From Sulfurimonas sp. (GTDB lineage: Bacteria; Campylobacterota; Campylobacteria; Campylobacterales; Sulfurimonadaceae): 64,000 nucleotides of DNA. The stretch's first letter is position 1; each line of letters starts with the position of its first letter. Shown here one piece after another: positions 24,917 to 33,977 of this stretch. The translations under genes were made by a program, and so were the position numbers. The notes under the pieces are model-generated. The model ran no database searches and was not told the origin of the DNA. It saw only the letters and a program-made list of their open reading frames with translations. The stretch spans positions 1 through 64,000 of the forward strand of contig NZ_JALOAN010000009.1 of the NCBI RefSeq assembly GCF_023228785.1, in the 5' to 3' direction.

Positions 24917-25684
24917 ATGCTAAAATTTGATATGGAAAATTTTATAGCATTATCACTATCTTCAAAAAAAGCTTTACATGTTGCAAAGATGTCTGTGGCT
25001 TTACCTGTAAATATTTTAATATTAGGTGAAATTGGTGTTGGGAAAAAAACTTTAGCGCAAGAAATTTTACAAAACTCTCAAAGCTATGAGGCTACAGAAA
25101 TAGAAAAGTTAATACTGAATAAGCAAATTGACATTCAAAGTTTCAAATCCTTGATTCTATATAACATAGATGCACTCATAAATAAAAAACAGTTTTTTGA
25201 AAATTTAAAAACACTAAGAATTATAGCTACTGCATCACAAAACTATAAAGATGACTTGAATACATTTCCTATCAAGATAAGGCTTGAGCCCTTATCTGAG
25301 CGAAAAGAGGATTTAGAAGAGCTGATAAGCATCTATATTAAAGAAGCAAATAAAATCTACTACTCAAATAAAACTGCGCATGATGTAGAGATAGATATAT
25401 CTAAAAACGGAATTTCTTTAAAACAATCTATATATAAAAGTATTTTACTAAGTTCAATCACTAAAAATGATATTATGGATATTTTATATAAATATTTTAT
25501 AAGTGATTTAAAAAGTAGAGATAGATCTTACAAAGATTTATTAGATATTTTTGAAATTCCACTTTTAAAGGCATTTAAAGAGAGATATAAATCTCAAGTT
25601 CAAATGGCAAACCACTTATGTATAAATAGAATGACTCTTAGAAAAAAGCTAAACAGTTACTATAAGGTAAAGAAAAATGTATAG
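24917..25684 (+). CDS. Degenerate NtrC-like protein lacking the sigma54-contact loop
   Basis: A 255-residue protein resembling the central and C-terminal parts of NtrC-family activators. GEIGVGKKTLAQEIL is a Walker A motif. LILYNIDALINKKQFFENLK corresponds to the Walker B region but has lost the DE pair, and RLEPLSERKEDLEELISIY matches the conserved LRERxEDI block. Only about 40 residues separate the two Walker regions and no GAFTGA motif is present, so activation of sigma54 is unlikely. A Fis-type helix-turn-helix ends the protein (QMANHLCINRMTLRKKLNSY). No receiver domain is present. It diverges from amtB and overlaps the next gene by 8 bp. A role in nitrogen control is inferred. Confidence 0.6.
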   Translation: MLKFDMENFIALSLSSKKALHVAKMSVALPVNILILGEIGVGKKTLAQEILQNSQSYEATEIEKLILNKQIDIQSFKSLILYNIDALINKKQFFENLKTLRIIATASQNYKDDLNTFPIKIRLEPLSERKEDLEELISIYIKEANKIYYSNKTAHDVEIDISKNGISLKQSIYKSILLSSITKNDIMDILYKYFISDLKSRDRSYKDLLDIFEIPLLKAFKERYKSQVQMANHLCINRMTLRKKLNSYYKVKKNV

Positions 25685-26369
25685 TGATAGCTTTTATAAA
25701 GCATTTATTCATGAATCCATAAACCCTTTTATACTATTTAACAATGAGGGTAAACTTATAGATTTTAACAATGAGGCTGAAATTCTTTTTAACAGTGTAT
25801 CTCCTAAAGAGATATTTGAATTAACTTTAAACCATTCACCTCACAATTTTGGATTTGAGAGAAAATATATAAATTTAAAATATGCAAAAATGAAATATTA
25901 TGCACTTCTTGTAGGATATATAGATGATGAACATATAGCTATAGAGCTGTATAAGCAAATAAATATAGAAAAAGAGATAGCTAAGATTCAAGATGCTCAA
26001 TTAACAAATATCTTTAGCCTTATAGATATATCAAAAAATACGAATTTTGACTTTACAAAAACAACAATAACTGAAGAGTACGACACATCAATACCTGAGA
26101 TAAGAGTAAATATAAACAATTTTTTACTTACTCTAAATGAATGTTTTAAACTATTTAAAGAGTCAAAAAAAGTTAAAATTGCCGTTCATGTAAAAGTTGG
26201 TGAATATGAAGTTATAGATGATAAGAAGCATAGCATCGCATCTATTAGATGCAAAGCAGATACTCTAATAGAAGCGAGTCAAGAGTTAGAAAGACAAGCT
26301 TTAAAGTCTCACATAAATGTATTTGAAGTTAATGGTTATATAAAATTGGAATTTCCAATTATTATATAG
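25677..26369 (+). CDS. Degenerate NtrB-like PAS protein
   Basis: A 230-residue protein. The first 75 residues are PAS-like (ESINPFILFNNEGKLIDFNN EAE region). The rest resembles a histidine-kinase ATPase domain in outline: NINNFLLTLNECFKL sits where the N-box would be, and the protein ends in a strand-like YIKLEFPIII. It has no H-box histidine and no glycine-rich G1/G2 motifs. It therefore probably cannot phosphorylate a partner. It is coupled to the NtrC-like gene by an 8-bp overlap, mirroring ntrBC, and both face amtB-glnK. It may be a non-catalytic sensor. Family assignment is inference. Confidence 0.5.
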   Translation: MYSDSFYKAFIHESINPFILFNNEGKLIDFNNEAEILFNSVSPKEIFELTLNHSPHNFGFERKYINLKYAKMKYYALLVGYIDDEHIAIELYKQINIEKEIAKIQDAQLTNIFSLIDISKNTNFDFTKTTITEEYDTSIPEIRVNINNFLLTLNECFKLFKESKKVKIAVHVKVGEYEVIDDKKHSIASIRCKADTLIEASQELERQALKSHINVFEVNGYIKLEFPIII

Positions 26370-26385
26370 CCATTAGATTTTTTAA

Positions 26386-27207
26386 TTATTTACGACTATC
26401 CCAAGAAAAAACAGTTTTACCATCTTCATTAGTCTCAGCCGCAGCCATTCCCATGATGTTGTATCCACTATCAACATAGTGAACTTCACCAGTTACACCA
26501 GATGCAAGGTCGCTAAGTAGATACATAGCAGAGTTTCCAACTTGTGAGGTTGTAACATTTTTCTTTAGAGGTGAATTTGTCTCATTCCAATTTAAAATCT
26601 GTTTAAAGTCGCCTATCCCTGCAGCTGCTAGTGTTCTTATTGGTCCTGCTGAGATCGCATTTACTCTTTGACCCTTTTTACCTAGATCTACCGCCATATA
26701 TCTTACACTTGATTCAAGTGCAGCTTTAGCAACTCCCATTACATTGTAGTTTACTATATATTTTGGACCACCTAAATATGAAAGAGTAAGTATTGATGCA
26801 TCATCAGCCAAAACACTCTCTAAGCGGTTTGTTAAGTCAATAAATGAATATACAGAGACATCCATAGCAATTTGAAATGCTTTTTTAGAAGTCTTTATAA
26901 AAGGCTCACTCAATGCTTCTTTTGGTGCAAATGCAACAGAATGAACTAAAAAGTCAATCTTTCCAAAGTCTTCTTCAACTAACGCTGCAATCCCTGCCAT
27001 ATGCTCTTCATTTGAGACATCAAGCTCATAAACTTTATCGCTTCCGAACTCTTTTGCAATTGGTTCAACTCTCTTTTTGAGTGCATCATTCAAGTAAGTA
27101 AAAGCCATCTCAGCACCTTGGTCATGACAAGCTTTTGCTATTCCATAAGCTATTGATTTATTATTTGCAAGACCTACGATTAGACCTTTTTTACCCTTCA
27201 TTATCAT
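26386..27207 (-). CDS. fabI: Enoyl-ACP reductase FabI
   Basis: NADH-dependent short-chain reductase that completes each fatty-acid elongation cycle. The 273-residue protein starts with KGKKGLIVGLANNKSIAYGIA (nucleotide site of FabI). It has VHSVAFAPKEAL, and the catalytic pair is in LSYLGGPKYIVNYNVMGVAKAAL (YxxxxxxK with Tyr and Lys). SAGPIRTLAAAGI and GEVHYVDSGYNIMG complete the fold. It lies after tpiA in the same direction as gap-pgk-tpiA, an order also known in Campylobacter. A repeat element separates it from tpiA, so it may be partly independent. Confidence 0.94.
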   Translation of the reverse strand: MIMKGKKGLIVGLANNKSIAYGIAKACHDQGAEMAFTYLNDALKKRVEPIAKEFGSDKVYELDVSNEEHMAGIAALVEEDFGKIDFLVHSVAFAPKEALSEPFIKTSKKAFQIAMDVSVYSFIDLTNRLESVLADDASILTLSYLGGPKYIVNYNVMGVAKAALESSVRYMAVDLGKKGQRVNAISAGPIRTLAAAGIGDFKQILNWNETNSPLKKNVTTSQVGNSAMYLLSDLASGVTGEVHYVDSGYNIMGMAAAETNEDGKTVFSWDSRK

Positions 27208-27247
27208 TCTATTATTTCCTTATTTTTATTTTTATTTTTTATCTCTT

Positions 27248-27333
27248 CTCTCGTTCCACCTCTCTCGAGGTGGAATGCATACCAAATGCAACTTCATCAG
27301 TACATCACACCTAAAGAGAGGTGCGACGAAGAA
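27248..27333. repeat. Inverted-repeat element of the GTTCC/GGAATGCAT family
   Basis: The left arm reads CTCTCGTTCCACCTC then GAGGTGGAATGCATA; the right arm holds CACACCTAAAGAGAGGTGCG and GACGAAGA. It lies between tpiA and fabI on the minus strand. The GC-rich palindromes could act as a terminator or as an mRNA processing site. Confidence 0.6.
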
Positions 27334-27335
27334 AC

Positions 27336-28046
27336 CTAACTCTTCTCTATCTCTTGCGCAATTTCACACATCTTGCAAAAATCTTCTGCAATGAGTGCTG
27401 CGCCACCTACTAAAATACCTTCAACATCATCTATGCCTAAAACTTCTTTGGCGTTACTTACCTTTACACTTCCACCATAAAGAAGTGGAGCTGATGATTT
27501 TTTCTTTAACTCTTTATGAATTGACTCTATATCTTCACTAGTTGGAGTAAGTCCTGTCCCAATTGCCCAAACTGGCTCATAAGCTATTATAAGGTTTTCA
27601 TACTCTGTATCTATGCCCGCATACTGCTTCGAAATATATTGCATCATATTATCAAACCCTGTCTCTCTAACCTCAAGAGGCTCACCTACACAATAGACTA
27701 TCTTAAACCCAAGATTTCTGTAGAAGTTAAACTTCTTCACTAGATCTTCTTGCGTCTCACCTAAAACGTGTCTTCTCTCACTATGACCAATGAGGATGGT
27801 TTTTATACCAAACTCATCAAGATGTATACTTCCTATCTCTCCAGTAAATGCGCCATTACTTGCTCCATAAGCATTTTGAGTGCCTATTGTTACCTTTCCA
27901 TCATGAGTATTTAGTGAAGTTGGAGATGGAAACACCAAAACCTCTTGAGTAATACTTTTTTTACTCAAACACGACTCTAAACTCTTTAGATATTTTAATG
28001 TTTCTATTCTAGTCAAGTTTGTTTTTAAATTTGCAGCAATTATCAT
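27336..28046 (-). CDS. tpiA: Triosephosphate isomerase
   Basis: Interconverts dihydroxyacetone phosphate and glyceraldehyde 3-phosphate. The 236-residue protein has the start MIIAANLKTNLTR (AANLK holds the catalytic lysine), LIGHSERRHVLGE (catalytic His), the signature AYEPVWAIGTGLTP (catalytic Glu and flexible loop) and LLYGGSVKVSNA. It is slightly shorter than the usual 250, as in Campylobacter. It follows pgk by 1 bp. Confidence 0.95.
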   Translation of the reverse strand: MIIAANLKTNLTRIETLKYLKSLESCLSKKSITQEVLVFPSPTSLNTHDGKVTIGTQNAYGASNGAFTGEIGSIHLDEFGIKTILIGHSERRHVLGETQEDLVKKFNFYRNLGFKIVYCVGEPLEVRETGFDNMMQYISKQYAGIDTEYENLIIAYEPVWAIGTGLTPTSEDIESIHKELKKKSSAPLLYGGSVKVSNAKEVLGIDDVEGILVGGAALIAEDFCKMCEIAQEIEKS

Positions 28047-28047
28047 C

Positions 28048-29250
28048 TTAATCCTCTTCTTGAATTATCAAAGGTTCAACACCTGGGAGTATTTTTCCCT
28101 CTAAAAGTTCCAGTGATGCACCACCGCCAGTAGAGATAAAACTCATCTCATCATCTACTCCAACTCTTTGAACAAGATCCGCAGTATCTCCACCACCAAC
28201 AATTGTAGTAGCATAACTATCTGCTACAAAATTAGCGATTTTACTAGAACCTCTTGCAAATTTTTCCATTTCATAAACACCCATCGGTCCATTCCAAAGA
28301 ACAGTTTGCACATCAGCTAGACCCTCTCTATAGAGTCTTACAGTCGCAGGTCCAATATCAAGCCCCATCCAAGCATTTGGAATCTCTTGTGTGGTTACGA
28401 TTTTACTAACTGCATCTTCTGAGAACTTATCAGCTGCTATAACATCTACAGGTAAGTAAAACTTAACACCTAGCTTTTTTGCCTTATCCATAATATGTCC
28501 AGCTTCTTCAAGTAGATCATCTTCTACTAAAGATGCACCTATGTTATAGCCCATCTTTTTTAAAAATGTAAACGCCATACCACCACCTATGAAAATCTTA
28601 TCTACTTTTGGAAGTAAATTCATAAGAGCTTCTAGTTTTCCAGAAACTTTTGAGCCTCCAATTATCGCGGCAAATGGGCGAACTGGATTGTTTATAAGTT
28701 TAGAAAAAAATGTTATCTCTTTTTGTAGTAAAAATCCGGCAGCTTTGTGATTATTATCAAAAAAGTGCGTTATTCCCTCAACTGAGGAGTGCGCTCTGTG
28801 ACTAACTCCAAAAGCGTCATTTATATAAAACTCTGCGAGTGATGCTAGTTTTTTTGAAAATTCTTTATCATTTTTAGTTTCATCCTCTTCAAAACGAAGA
28901 TTTTCTAACAACAAGACTTCAGAAGGCTTAAGAGAAGATGCTTTAGCTAGAGCATCTTTACCTATGACATCTTTAGCCATTTTCACATCTCTTTTTAGAA
29001 GATGCTGAATCCTTCTTGCCACTGGAATTAAAGAGTATTTTTCATCTACCTTACCCCTTGGACGACCAAAATGAGATGCTAAAATAACCGCACATTCTTG
29101 ATCAAGACAATAATTTATAGTCGATAGTGCTGAGCGAATTCTTCTATCATCAGAAATATTTCCAAACTCATCCATTGGTACATTAAAGTCACATCTTATA
29201 AAAACTTTTTTACCAGTTAAATCTAATTTTTTTATGCTTAATAATTCCAT
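28048..29250 (-). CDS. pgk: Phosphoglycerate kinase
   Basis: Interconverts 1,3-bisphosphoglycerate and 3-phosphoglycerate with ATP. From the ATG at 29250 the protein has 400 residues. It shows KKVFIRCDFNVPMDE (family signature), ILASHFGRPRG, GGSKVSGKLEALMNL and the C-terminal nucleotide segment VGGGDTADLV with STGGGASLELLEG. The frame is open further upstream to 29319, but the ATG at 29250 has AGGA 6-7 nt upstream and matches the family start. Confidence 0.95.
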   Translation of the reverse strand: MELLSIKKLDLTGKKVFIRCDFNVPMDEFGNISDDRRIRSALSTINYCLDQECAVILASHFGRPRGKVDEKYSLIPVARRIQHLLKRDVKMAKDVIGKDALAKASSLKPSEVLLLENLRFEEDETKNDKEFSKKLASLAEFYINDAFGVSHRAHSSVEGITHFFDNNHKAAGFLLQKEITFFSKLINNPVRPFAAIIGGSKVSGKLEALMNLLPKVDKIFIGGGMAFTFLKKMGYNIGASLVEDDLLEEAGHIMDKAKKLGVKFYLPVDVIAADKFSEDAVSKIVTTQEIPNAWMGLDIGPATVRLYREGLADVQTVLWNGPMGVYEMEKFARGSSKIANFVADSYATTIVGGGDTADLVQRVGVDDEMSFISTGGGASLELLEGKILPGVEPLIIQEED

Positions 29251-29257
29251 ATAATTC

Positions 29258-30259
29258 CTATTTGCTAATGTAGAGAGCCATATCAAGAAGTCTCGTAGAA
29301 TATCCCCACTCATTATCATACCACGCCATTACTTTTATCATATCGCCTGCTATAACCTGAGTTAAGTCCTCTGCAACTATCGAGCTGTAAGCACATCCAA
29401 CAAAATCTTGAGATACTCTCATGTCTTTATCAATGAGCAAAAGCCCCTTTAGTTTAGTCGCTGCCATCTCGTTAAGTAGAGCATTAACCTCTTCTACACT
29501 TGTTTTTTTTCTAACTACTACATTTAAGTCAACCATAGATACATCAGGAGTTGGAACGCGAACACTTTGACCATGAAGTTTTCCAATAAGCTCTGGAAGA
29601 ACTAAACCAATAGCCTTTGCAGCTCCTGTTTTTGTTGGTATCATGTTGATAGCCCCTGCACGTGAGCGACGTTTGTCTGTTTTATGCTTTGCGTCTAAAA
29701 TATTTTGATCATTTGTATATGAGTGAATGGTTGTCATAAGACCCTTTTCAATCCCAAAAGCATCGTTTAGAGTTTTTGCAATAGGTCCTAGGCAGTTTGT
29801 TGTACATGATGCATTAGATACTATTTTTTGCCCAGTGTAAAGATGCTCATTGACTCCCATAACAAAAGTAGCAGTATCTTGATCTGCTGATGGAGCTGAA
29901 AAGAGCACTTTTTTAATCCCCTTATCTATATGAACACTTCCACTCTCTTGAGTTAAAAAAAAGCCTGTACACTCTAAAACTATATCAGCACCATATTTGA
30001 CAAAGTCAAGTTTTTTAGGGTCACTCTCATTAAAAATTTTAATATTTTTTCCATCTATGTTAATAGTGTTTTCATCTACTTGAACTACCTCACTTTTAAA
30101 TGCTCCATGAACTGAGTCATATTTTAGTAGGTAAAGCATCATATCTATTGTAGCCATATCATTTATCGCTACAATTTCAACATCACTTCTATTGGCTGCT
30201 ATGCGAGTCACACAACGACCAATCCTACCAAATCCGTTTATTGCTATCTTTAGCGCCAT
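29258..30259 (-). CDS. gap: Glyceraldehyde-3-phosphate dehydrogenase, type I
   Basis: A 333-residue enzyme of glycolysis and gluconeogenesis. The NAD site is MALKIAINGFGRIGRCVTRI, and the catalytic cysteine lies in SNASCTTNCLGPIAK. WYDNEWGYSTRLLDM is the C-terminal signature. It is the first gene of gap-pgk-tpiA; in a chemolithoautotroph these enzymes would run mainly toward sugars. A divergent promoter region of 78 bp separates it from nadD. Confidence 0.95.
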   Translation of the reverse strand: MALKIAINGFGRIGRCVTRIAANRSDVEIVAINDMATIDMMLYLLKYDSVHGAFKSEVVQVDENTINIDGKNIKIFNESDPKKLDFVKYGADIVLECTGFFLTQESGSVHIDKGIKKVLFSAPSADQDTATFVMGVNEHLYTGQKIVSNASCTTNCLGPIAKTLNDAFGIEKGLMTTIHSYTNDQNILDAKHKTDKRRSRAGAINMIPTKTGAAKAIGLVLPELIGKLHGQSVRVPTPDVSMVDLNVVVRKKTSVEEVNALLNEMAATKLKGLLLIDKDMRVSQDFVGCAYSSIVAEDLTQVIAGDMIKVMAWYDNEWGYSTRLLDMALYISK

Positions 30260-30308
30260 ATATATTTCCTAAAATTAAAAAAATTGAATTATTTTATCCA
30301 AAATTAGC

Positions 30309-30314
30309 TATAAT
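30309..30314 (+). promoter_or_regulatory. -10 box of nadD-rsfS
   Basis: TATAAT ends 23 bp before the nadD start in the 78-bp gap shared with divergent gap. Confidence 0.45.
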
Positions 30315-30337
30315 TCGCTTTAAATTTGGACTAGCCT

Positions 30338-30886
30338 ATGGAAACTATCGCACTTTATGGTGGCTCTTTTGACCCGCCTCACATCGCTCACGAGGCTCTA
30401 GTTAAAGCTCTCTTAGAGATAAAAGAGATTGACAAAGTTATAGTGATGCCGACATATCTAAACCCTTTTAAATCAAATTTCTTTGCACCATCAGAGTTAA
30501 GGCTAAAATGGTTAAGAGAAATTTTTAGTGAGGTTAAAGAAGTAGAAGTAAGTGACTATGAAGTTAGGCAAAACAAAAAAGTTCCAAGTATACAAAGTGT
30601 AAAGCATTTACTAAAGAGATTTAAGAAGATATACTTAGTCATAGGTGCGGACAACCTTACATCGCTACATAAGTGGGAGGGTTTTGATGAACTAAACAAT
30701 TTAGTTACATTTATAGTAGCCCAAAGAGATAGAGTCGATATACCTGATGGTTATATAAGTCTCAACATAGATATAAATATCTCATCAACTATGTTAAGAG
30801 AAGATTTAGACAGAACAAAACTGCCATCAAAATGTGCAGATGAGATAATAAAATTTTACCAAGGAAACAAATGCAATCAAGAATAG
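30338..30886 (+). CDS. nadD: Nicotinate-nucleotide adenylyltransferase NadD
   Basis: Joins ATP to nicotinate mononucleotide in NAD synthesis. The 182-residue protein has the nucleotidyltransferase motif IALYGGSFDPPHIAHEALV (GxFDPxHxxH), MPTYLNPFK, IGADNLTSLHKW and the ISSTMLRE motif near the end (ISSTxxR). It overlaps rsfS by 16 bp, a linkage known in many bacteria. Confidence 0.93.
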   Translation: METIALYGGSFDPPHIAHEALVKALLEIKEIDKVIVMPTYLNPFKSNFFAPSELRLKWLREIFSEVKEVEVSDYEVRQNKKVPSIQSVKHLLKRFKKIYLVIGADNLTSLHKWEGFDELNNLVTFIVAQRDRVDIPDGYISLNIDINISSTMLREDLDRTKLPSKCADEIIKFYQGNKCNQE

Positions 30887-31206
30887 AAACAATAGTAAAC
30901 TCACTAGATAAAAACAAAGCAGAGTCTATAGAGGTCTTTGATCTAAGAGATAAAAACTACTTTGTAGAGTATGCAATCATTGCTTCATCACTAGGAGCAA
31001 AACACACAAGTGCTCTTTTAAACCACATAAAAACTGATCTAAAACCAGTTGAAAATTTTGTTCATGTTGATGAGAGTACAGACTGGGTCGTAATAGATCT
31101 AAGCGATATACTGATCCACATTATGACACCAGAATACAGAGTAAAGTATGACATGGAGAGCTTTTTAACTTCACTCTCTACTGGTAAAGAAGGCGATGCA
31201 CTATAG
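30871..31206 (+). CDS. rsfS: Ribosomal silencing factor RsfS
   Basis: Binds ribosomal protein L14 and blocks subunit joining when nutrients are short. The 111-residue protein shows FVEYAIIASSLGAKHTSALL and DWVVIDLSDILIHIMTPEYR, the signatures of the RsfS/Iojap family. It is coupled to nadD. Confidence 0.92.
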   Translation: MQSRIETIVNSLDKNKAESIEVFDLRDKNYFVEYAIIASSLGAKHTSALLNHIKTDLKPVENFVHVDESTDWVVIDLSDILIHIMTPEYRVKYDMESFLTSLSTGKEGDAL

Positions 31207-31216
31207 CAAGTAAAGT

Positions 31217-31240
31217 AAAAGGAAGAACTTCCTTTTATTT
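31217..31240. terminator. Bidirectional terminator between rsfS and mltF
   Basis: AAAAGGAAG-AA-CTTCCTTTT, a perfect inverted repeat flanked by A- and T-rich runs, lies between the two convergent genes. It can act on either strand. Confidence 0.7.
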
Positions 31241-31254
31241 CGCTTACTCAGTTT

Positions 31255-32679
31255 TTACTCTTTTGCTTCTTTATCTTCTTCATTTATATTTTGTAAAATA
31301 TCTTTATAATCATAAATAGAATCAACATATCTAACAGGTTCACTTCCTCTAGCATAGCCATGTTTTAGAGTTTTATAGTATTTTTTTTGGGATAAAAGAG
31401 GTAAAACTTTTTTAAGATCACTCCAGATATTTTTGTTAAGCCCCATTTTAACAGCAAGAGTTTGTGCATCTACAATATGTCCCATTCCTACATTATATGC
31501 AGCTAATGCAAATTTTAAGCGGTTCTCTCCCTCTACTTCATCTGGAACATATTTTAGCATCTGATTTAAATGCCTAGTGCCCCCTTTGATGCTCTGCTCT
31601 GGATCAAGACGATTTTTAACACCTAGAAGTTTTGCTGTTTTTAGTGTTAACATCATTAAACCACGAACTCCTGTAAAGCTCTTCGCTTTAGGGTTCCAAT
31701 GTGATTCTTGATAAGACTGTGCGGCTAAGAGTCTCCAAGGGATTCCATACATCTCTGCATACTTTACAAAGTACTTTTTATAAGTTGGAAGTCTTGATTT
31801 GACTCGTTTGTAAAACATTGTGTTGTCATAATAGTCAAAGAAAAGTACATAACTATAGTAGTGATCTTTTAGTTGAGCTAGTTTACCACTTTGATTAAAA
31901 TTATTAAACCATGAGTACATATCAGCTTCAAGTTTTTTAGAGTTTGGTGCAAGTACCCATGCCAACTGTTCTCTTCCACTTATAATAAATGCTGATTCAA
32001 TCTGAGACATATACCTTTGATTTAATGCATATATATTTGAATCTGCAACCGTACAATCTATCTCATGAGATGCAACCATCTCCAATAACTCTTCAGTTGA
32101 TAACTCAGTATCAAATGTTGCATTTATATCAAAACCATCCGCTTGTAGTGAACGCAACGTCTCACTATAACTTGTCTCCTCTCCAACTTTTATACTTAGT
32201 CCTGCTAACTCTTCTATACTTCGTGGAAAATTTCCACTTATAATCATCCCTCGGTTGCAAACAACCTGCTCTTGTACTTCAAAGTATGATGGTCCAAAGT
32301 TAAACTTTTTTTCTCTCTCTTTTGTTTTGGCTAAGGATGCAGAGGTTATATGGACATGAGGTAGTTTTGAGAGTCTAATAGCATCTTTAATAGTGTTTGC
32401 AGTTATAATATTTAGCTTTACACCTAGATGCGCGGCATAAGCACTAAGCAAGTCATATTCAAAACCTTGTGCTCCTTCTACGCCTATATAATAGGTTGAT
32501 GGTGCATTTAATAAAACAACATTTAGTTTTTTAGTTTTTTTGATCTCATCTAAAACAGTGGGTTTTTGTATTCTTTTTCCTGGCTCATAAGCTGAGTTAC
32601 TCAGCCAGCCAAAAACAAAAAAACTCAAGGCAAAAACAACTGTTAAAAAAGCTCTTATATTTTTATCTAATTTACTCAT
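31255..32679 (-). CDS. mltF: Membrane-bound lytic murein transglycosylase F (MltF)
   Basis: A periplasmic or membrane-anchored enzyme that cuts peptidoglycan. After an N-terminal membrane/signal segment (AFLTVVFALSFFVFGWL) comes a solute-binding-protein-like domain (about residues 45-275, e.g. YEFDLLSAYAAHLGV-type pattern) and then an SLT domain. The SLT motifs include AAQSYQESHWNPKAKSFTGV with the catalytic Glu, RGLMMLTLKTAKLLGV and FALAAYNVGMGHI. Residues in the binding domain suggest allosteric control by peptidoglycan peptides, as in MltF. Length 474 fits the family. Confidence 0.9.
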   Translation of the reverse strand: MSKLDKNIRAFLTVVFALSFFVFGWLSNSAYEPGKRIQKPTVLDEIKKTKKLNVVLLNAPSTYYIGVEGAQGFEYDLLSAYAAHLGVKLNIITANTIKDAIRLSKLPHVHITSASLAKTKEREKKFNFGPSYFEVQEQVVCNRGMIISGNFPRSIEELAGLSIKVGEETSYSETLRSLQADGFDINATFDTELSTEELLEMVASHEIDCTVADSNIYALNQRYMSQIESAFIISGREQLAWVLAPNSKKLEADMYSWFNNFNQSGKLAQLKDHYYSYVLFFDYYDNTMFYKRVKSRLPTYKKYFVKYAEMYGIPWRLLAAQSYQESHWNPKAKSFTGVRGLMMLTLKTAKLLGVKNRLDPEQSIKGGTRHLNQMLKYVPDEVEGENRLKFALAAYNVGMGHIVDAQTLAVKMGLNKNIWSDLKKVLPLLSQKKYYKTLKHGYARGSEPVRYVDSIYDYKDILQNINEEDKEAKE

Positions 32680-32702
32680 CCTATTAGTTTACATACGCAA
32701 GC

Positions 32703-33977
32703 TTACGCAAAGATAAAGCGATTAACGCCATCTTCATACTCGTGTGCTAAAACCTTGTCATGAACTTTTAGGATTGAATCGACAAGATAAAGACCTAAAC
32801 CAAAACTATTTTTAGCTGGATTGTCTTTTGTAAATGGCTCAATATAATATTGCAAAGGGTGTCCTATACACTCACCTCTGCTCTCAAAGCACAATTCATT
32901 ATTTTTTATAACTATCTTAACATGAGAATCTGTGGAATATTTAATCCCATTATCTATCATGTTTTTTATAGCTGTGGTGTAGAGTCTATAGTTCGCTTGT
33001 AGTTTAACACTTGCATCAACATCTATGCTCACACACTCTCTATCTGCCATTGCCATATCTATTGCACCATCTATAATATCTACAAGTCTATACTCTTTAA
33101 AATTATTCTTATCGTTGATGCTTGTGACCTCTTCTATGAGTGCAAACTCCTCAACTAAAGATTCTAATCTTCCAAAAATAGAAGTAAATCTATCTATCTC
33201 TTTTTTAGTACCAAGCATCTGAGTAGCGATAGTCCCCTTTGCAATAGGAGTCTTTAGTTCATGCATAATATTTCTTAAAAAAAGAGTTCTAGCTTCTAGT
33301 AGGCTATTTATCTTCTCTCTTGTGGATTCTAGCTCGTTAGAAACAAGTGCTATCTCATCACTTCCTGTAGTTTTAAAAGAGATGTTCATATCTCCATTTC
33401 CAAAAAGTGCTATCTTTCTTCTAAGTCTTATAAGTGGTCTTAATCTTTGTAGTATCAACATAAATGAGATAGATATTATTAAAATAATAGTTAGGTAGGA
33501 GTAAGCAATAGAGTAGTAAGTAAATGGTTTTAACTCCTCATCTTGAATGAGTACACTTCCCAAAGGCGACTCTATATAGAAGTGTATTCTTTTTGCATAT
33601 TCTAACATCGAGATTCTAAAGTCCCGAGTTACTTTTTGAGTATATAGCCCTTTATTATTAAGCATAATAGCTTCATCAACTCTTGTAAAATTCCTCTGTT
33701 TCAATATAGTTGCGTGTTTTGTGATTCTTTTTTTTGCATTTTCATCTTTTTCTAAAACAAACTTATAGACTGCTAAGTTTGCTTCAAGCATGATTTGTGA
33801 AGTATTTTTTTGAAGGTATTCACGATAGATTTGGTTTATGGTTTCATGTTTTGTAAAGATCTGCTCTATATACTGACTTTTATTTAATTTGTAAAATTCC
33901 AAAAAAACTGCACTAACACTAAAAAGTGTAACAGTTAGTGCAAAGAGTACAGTTAATAAAACAGCGTGTTTTTTCAC
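32703..33977 (-). CDS. ArsS-like sensor histidine kinase
   Basis: A 424-residue membrane kinase with two helices (about residues 5-27 and 155-177) around a periplasmic sensor region. A HAMP-like linker follows, then the H-box LRNIMHELKTPIAKGTIA with the phosphorylated His (near residue 240), an N-box (IKNMIDNGIKYS) and a G-box (SFGLGLYLVDSIL). HELKTPIAKG is typical of the Campylobacterota ArsS group, which in Helicobacter senses acid. It overlaps its response regulator by 4 bp. The signal here cannot be read from sequence. Confidence 0.85.
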   Translation of the reverse strand: MKKHAVLLTVLFALTVTLFSVSAVFLEFYKLNKSQYIEQIFTKHETINQIYREYLQKNTSQIMLEANLAVYKFVLEKDENAKKRITKHATILKQRNFTRVDEAIMLNNKGLYTQKVTRDFRISMLEYAKRIHFYIESPLGSVLIQDEELKPFTYYSIAYSYLTIILIISISFMLILQRLRPLIRLRRKIALFGNGDMNISFKTTGSDEIALVSNELESTREKINSLLEARTLFLRNIMHELKTPIAKGTIATQMLGTKKEIDRFTSIFGRLESLVEEFALIEEVTSINDKNNFKEYRLVDIIDGAIDMAMADRECVSIDVDASVKLQANYRLYTTAIKNMIDNGIKYSTDSHVKIVIKNNELCFESRGECIGHPLQYYIEPFTKDNPAKNSFGLGLYLVDSILKVHDKVLAHEYEDGVNRFIFA

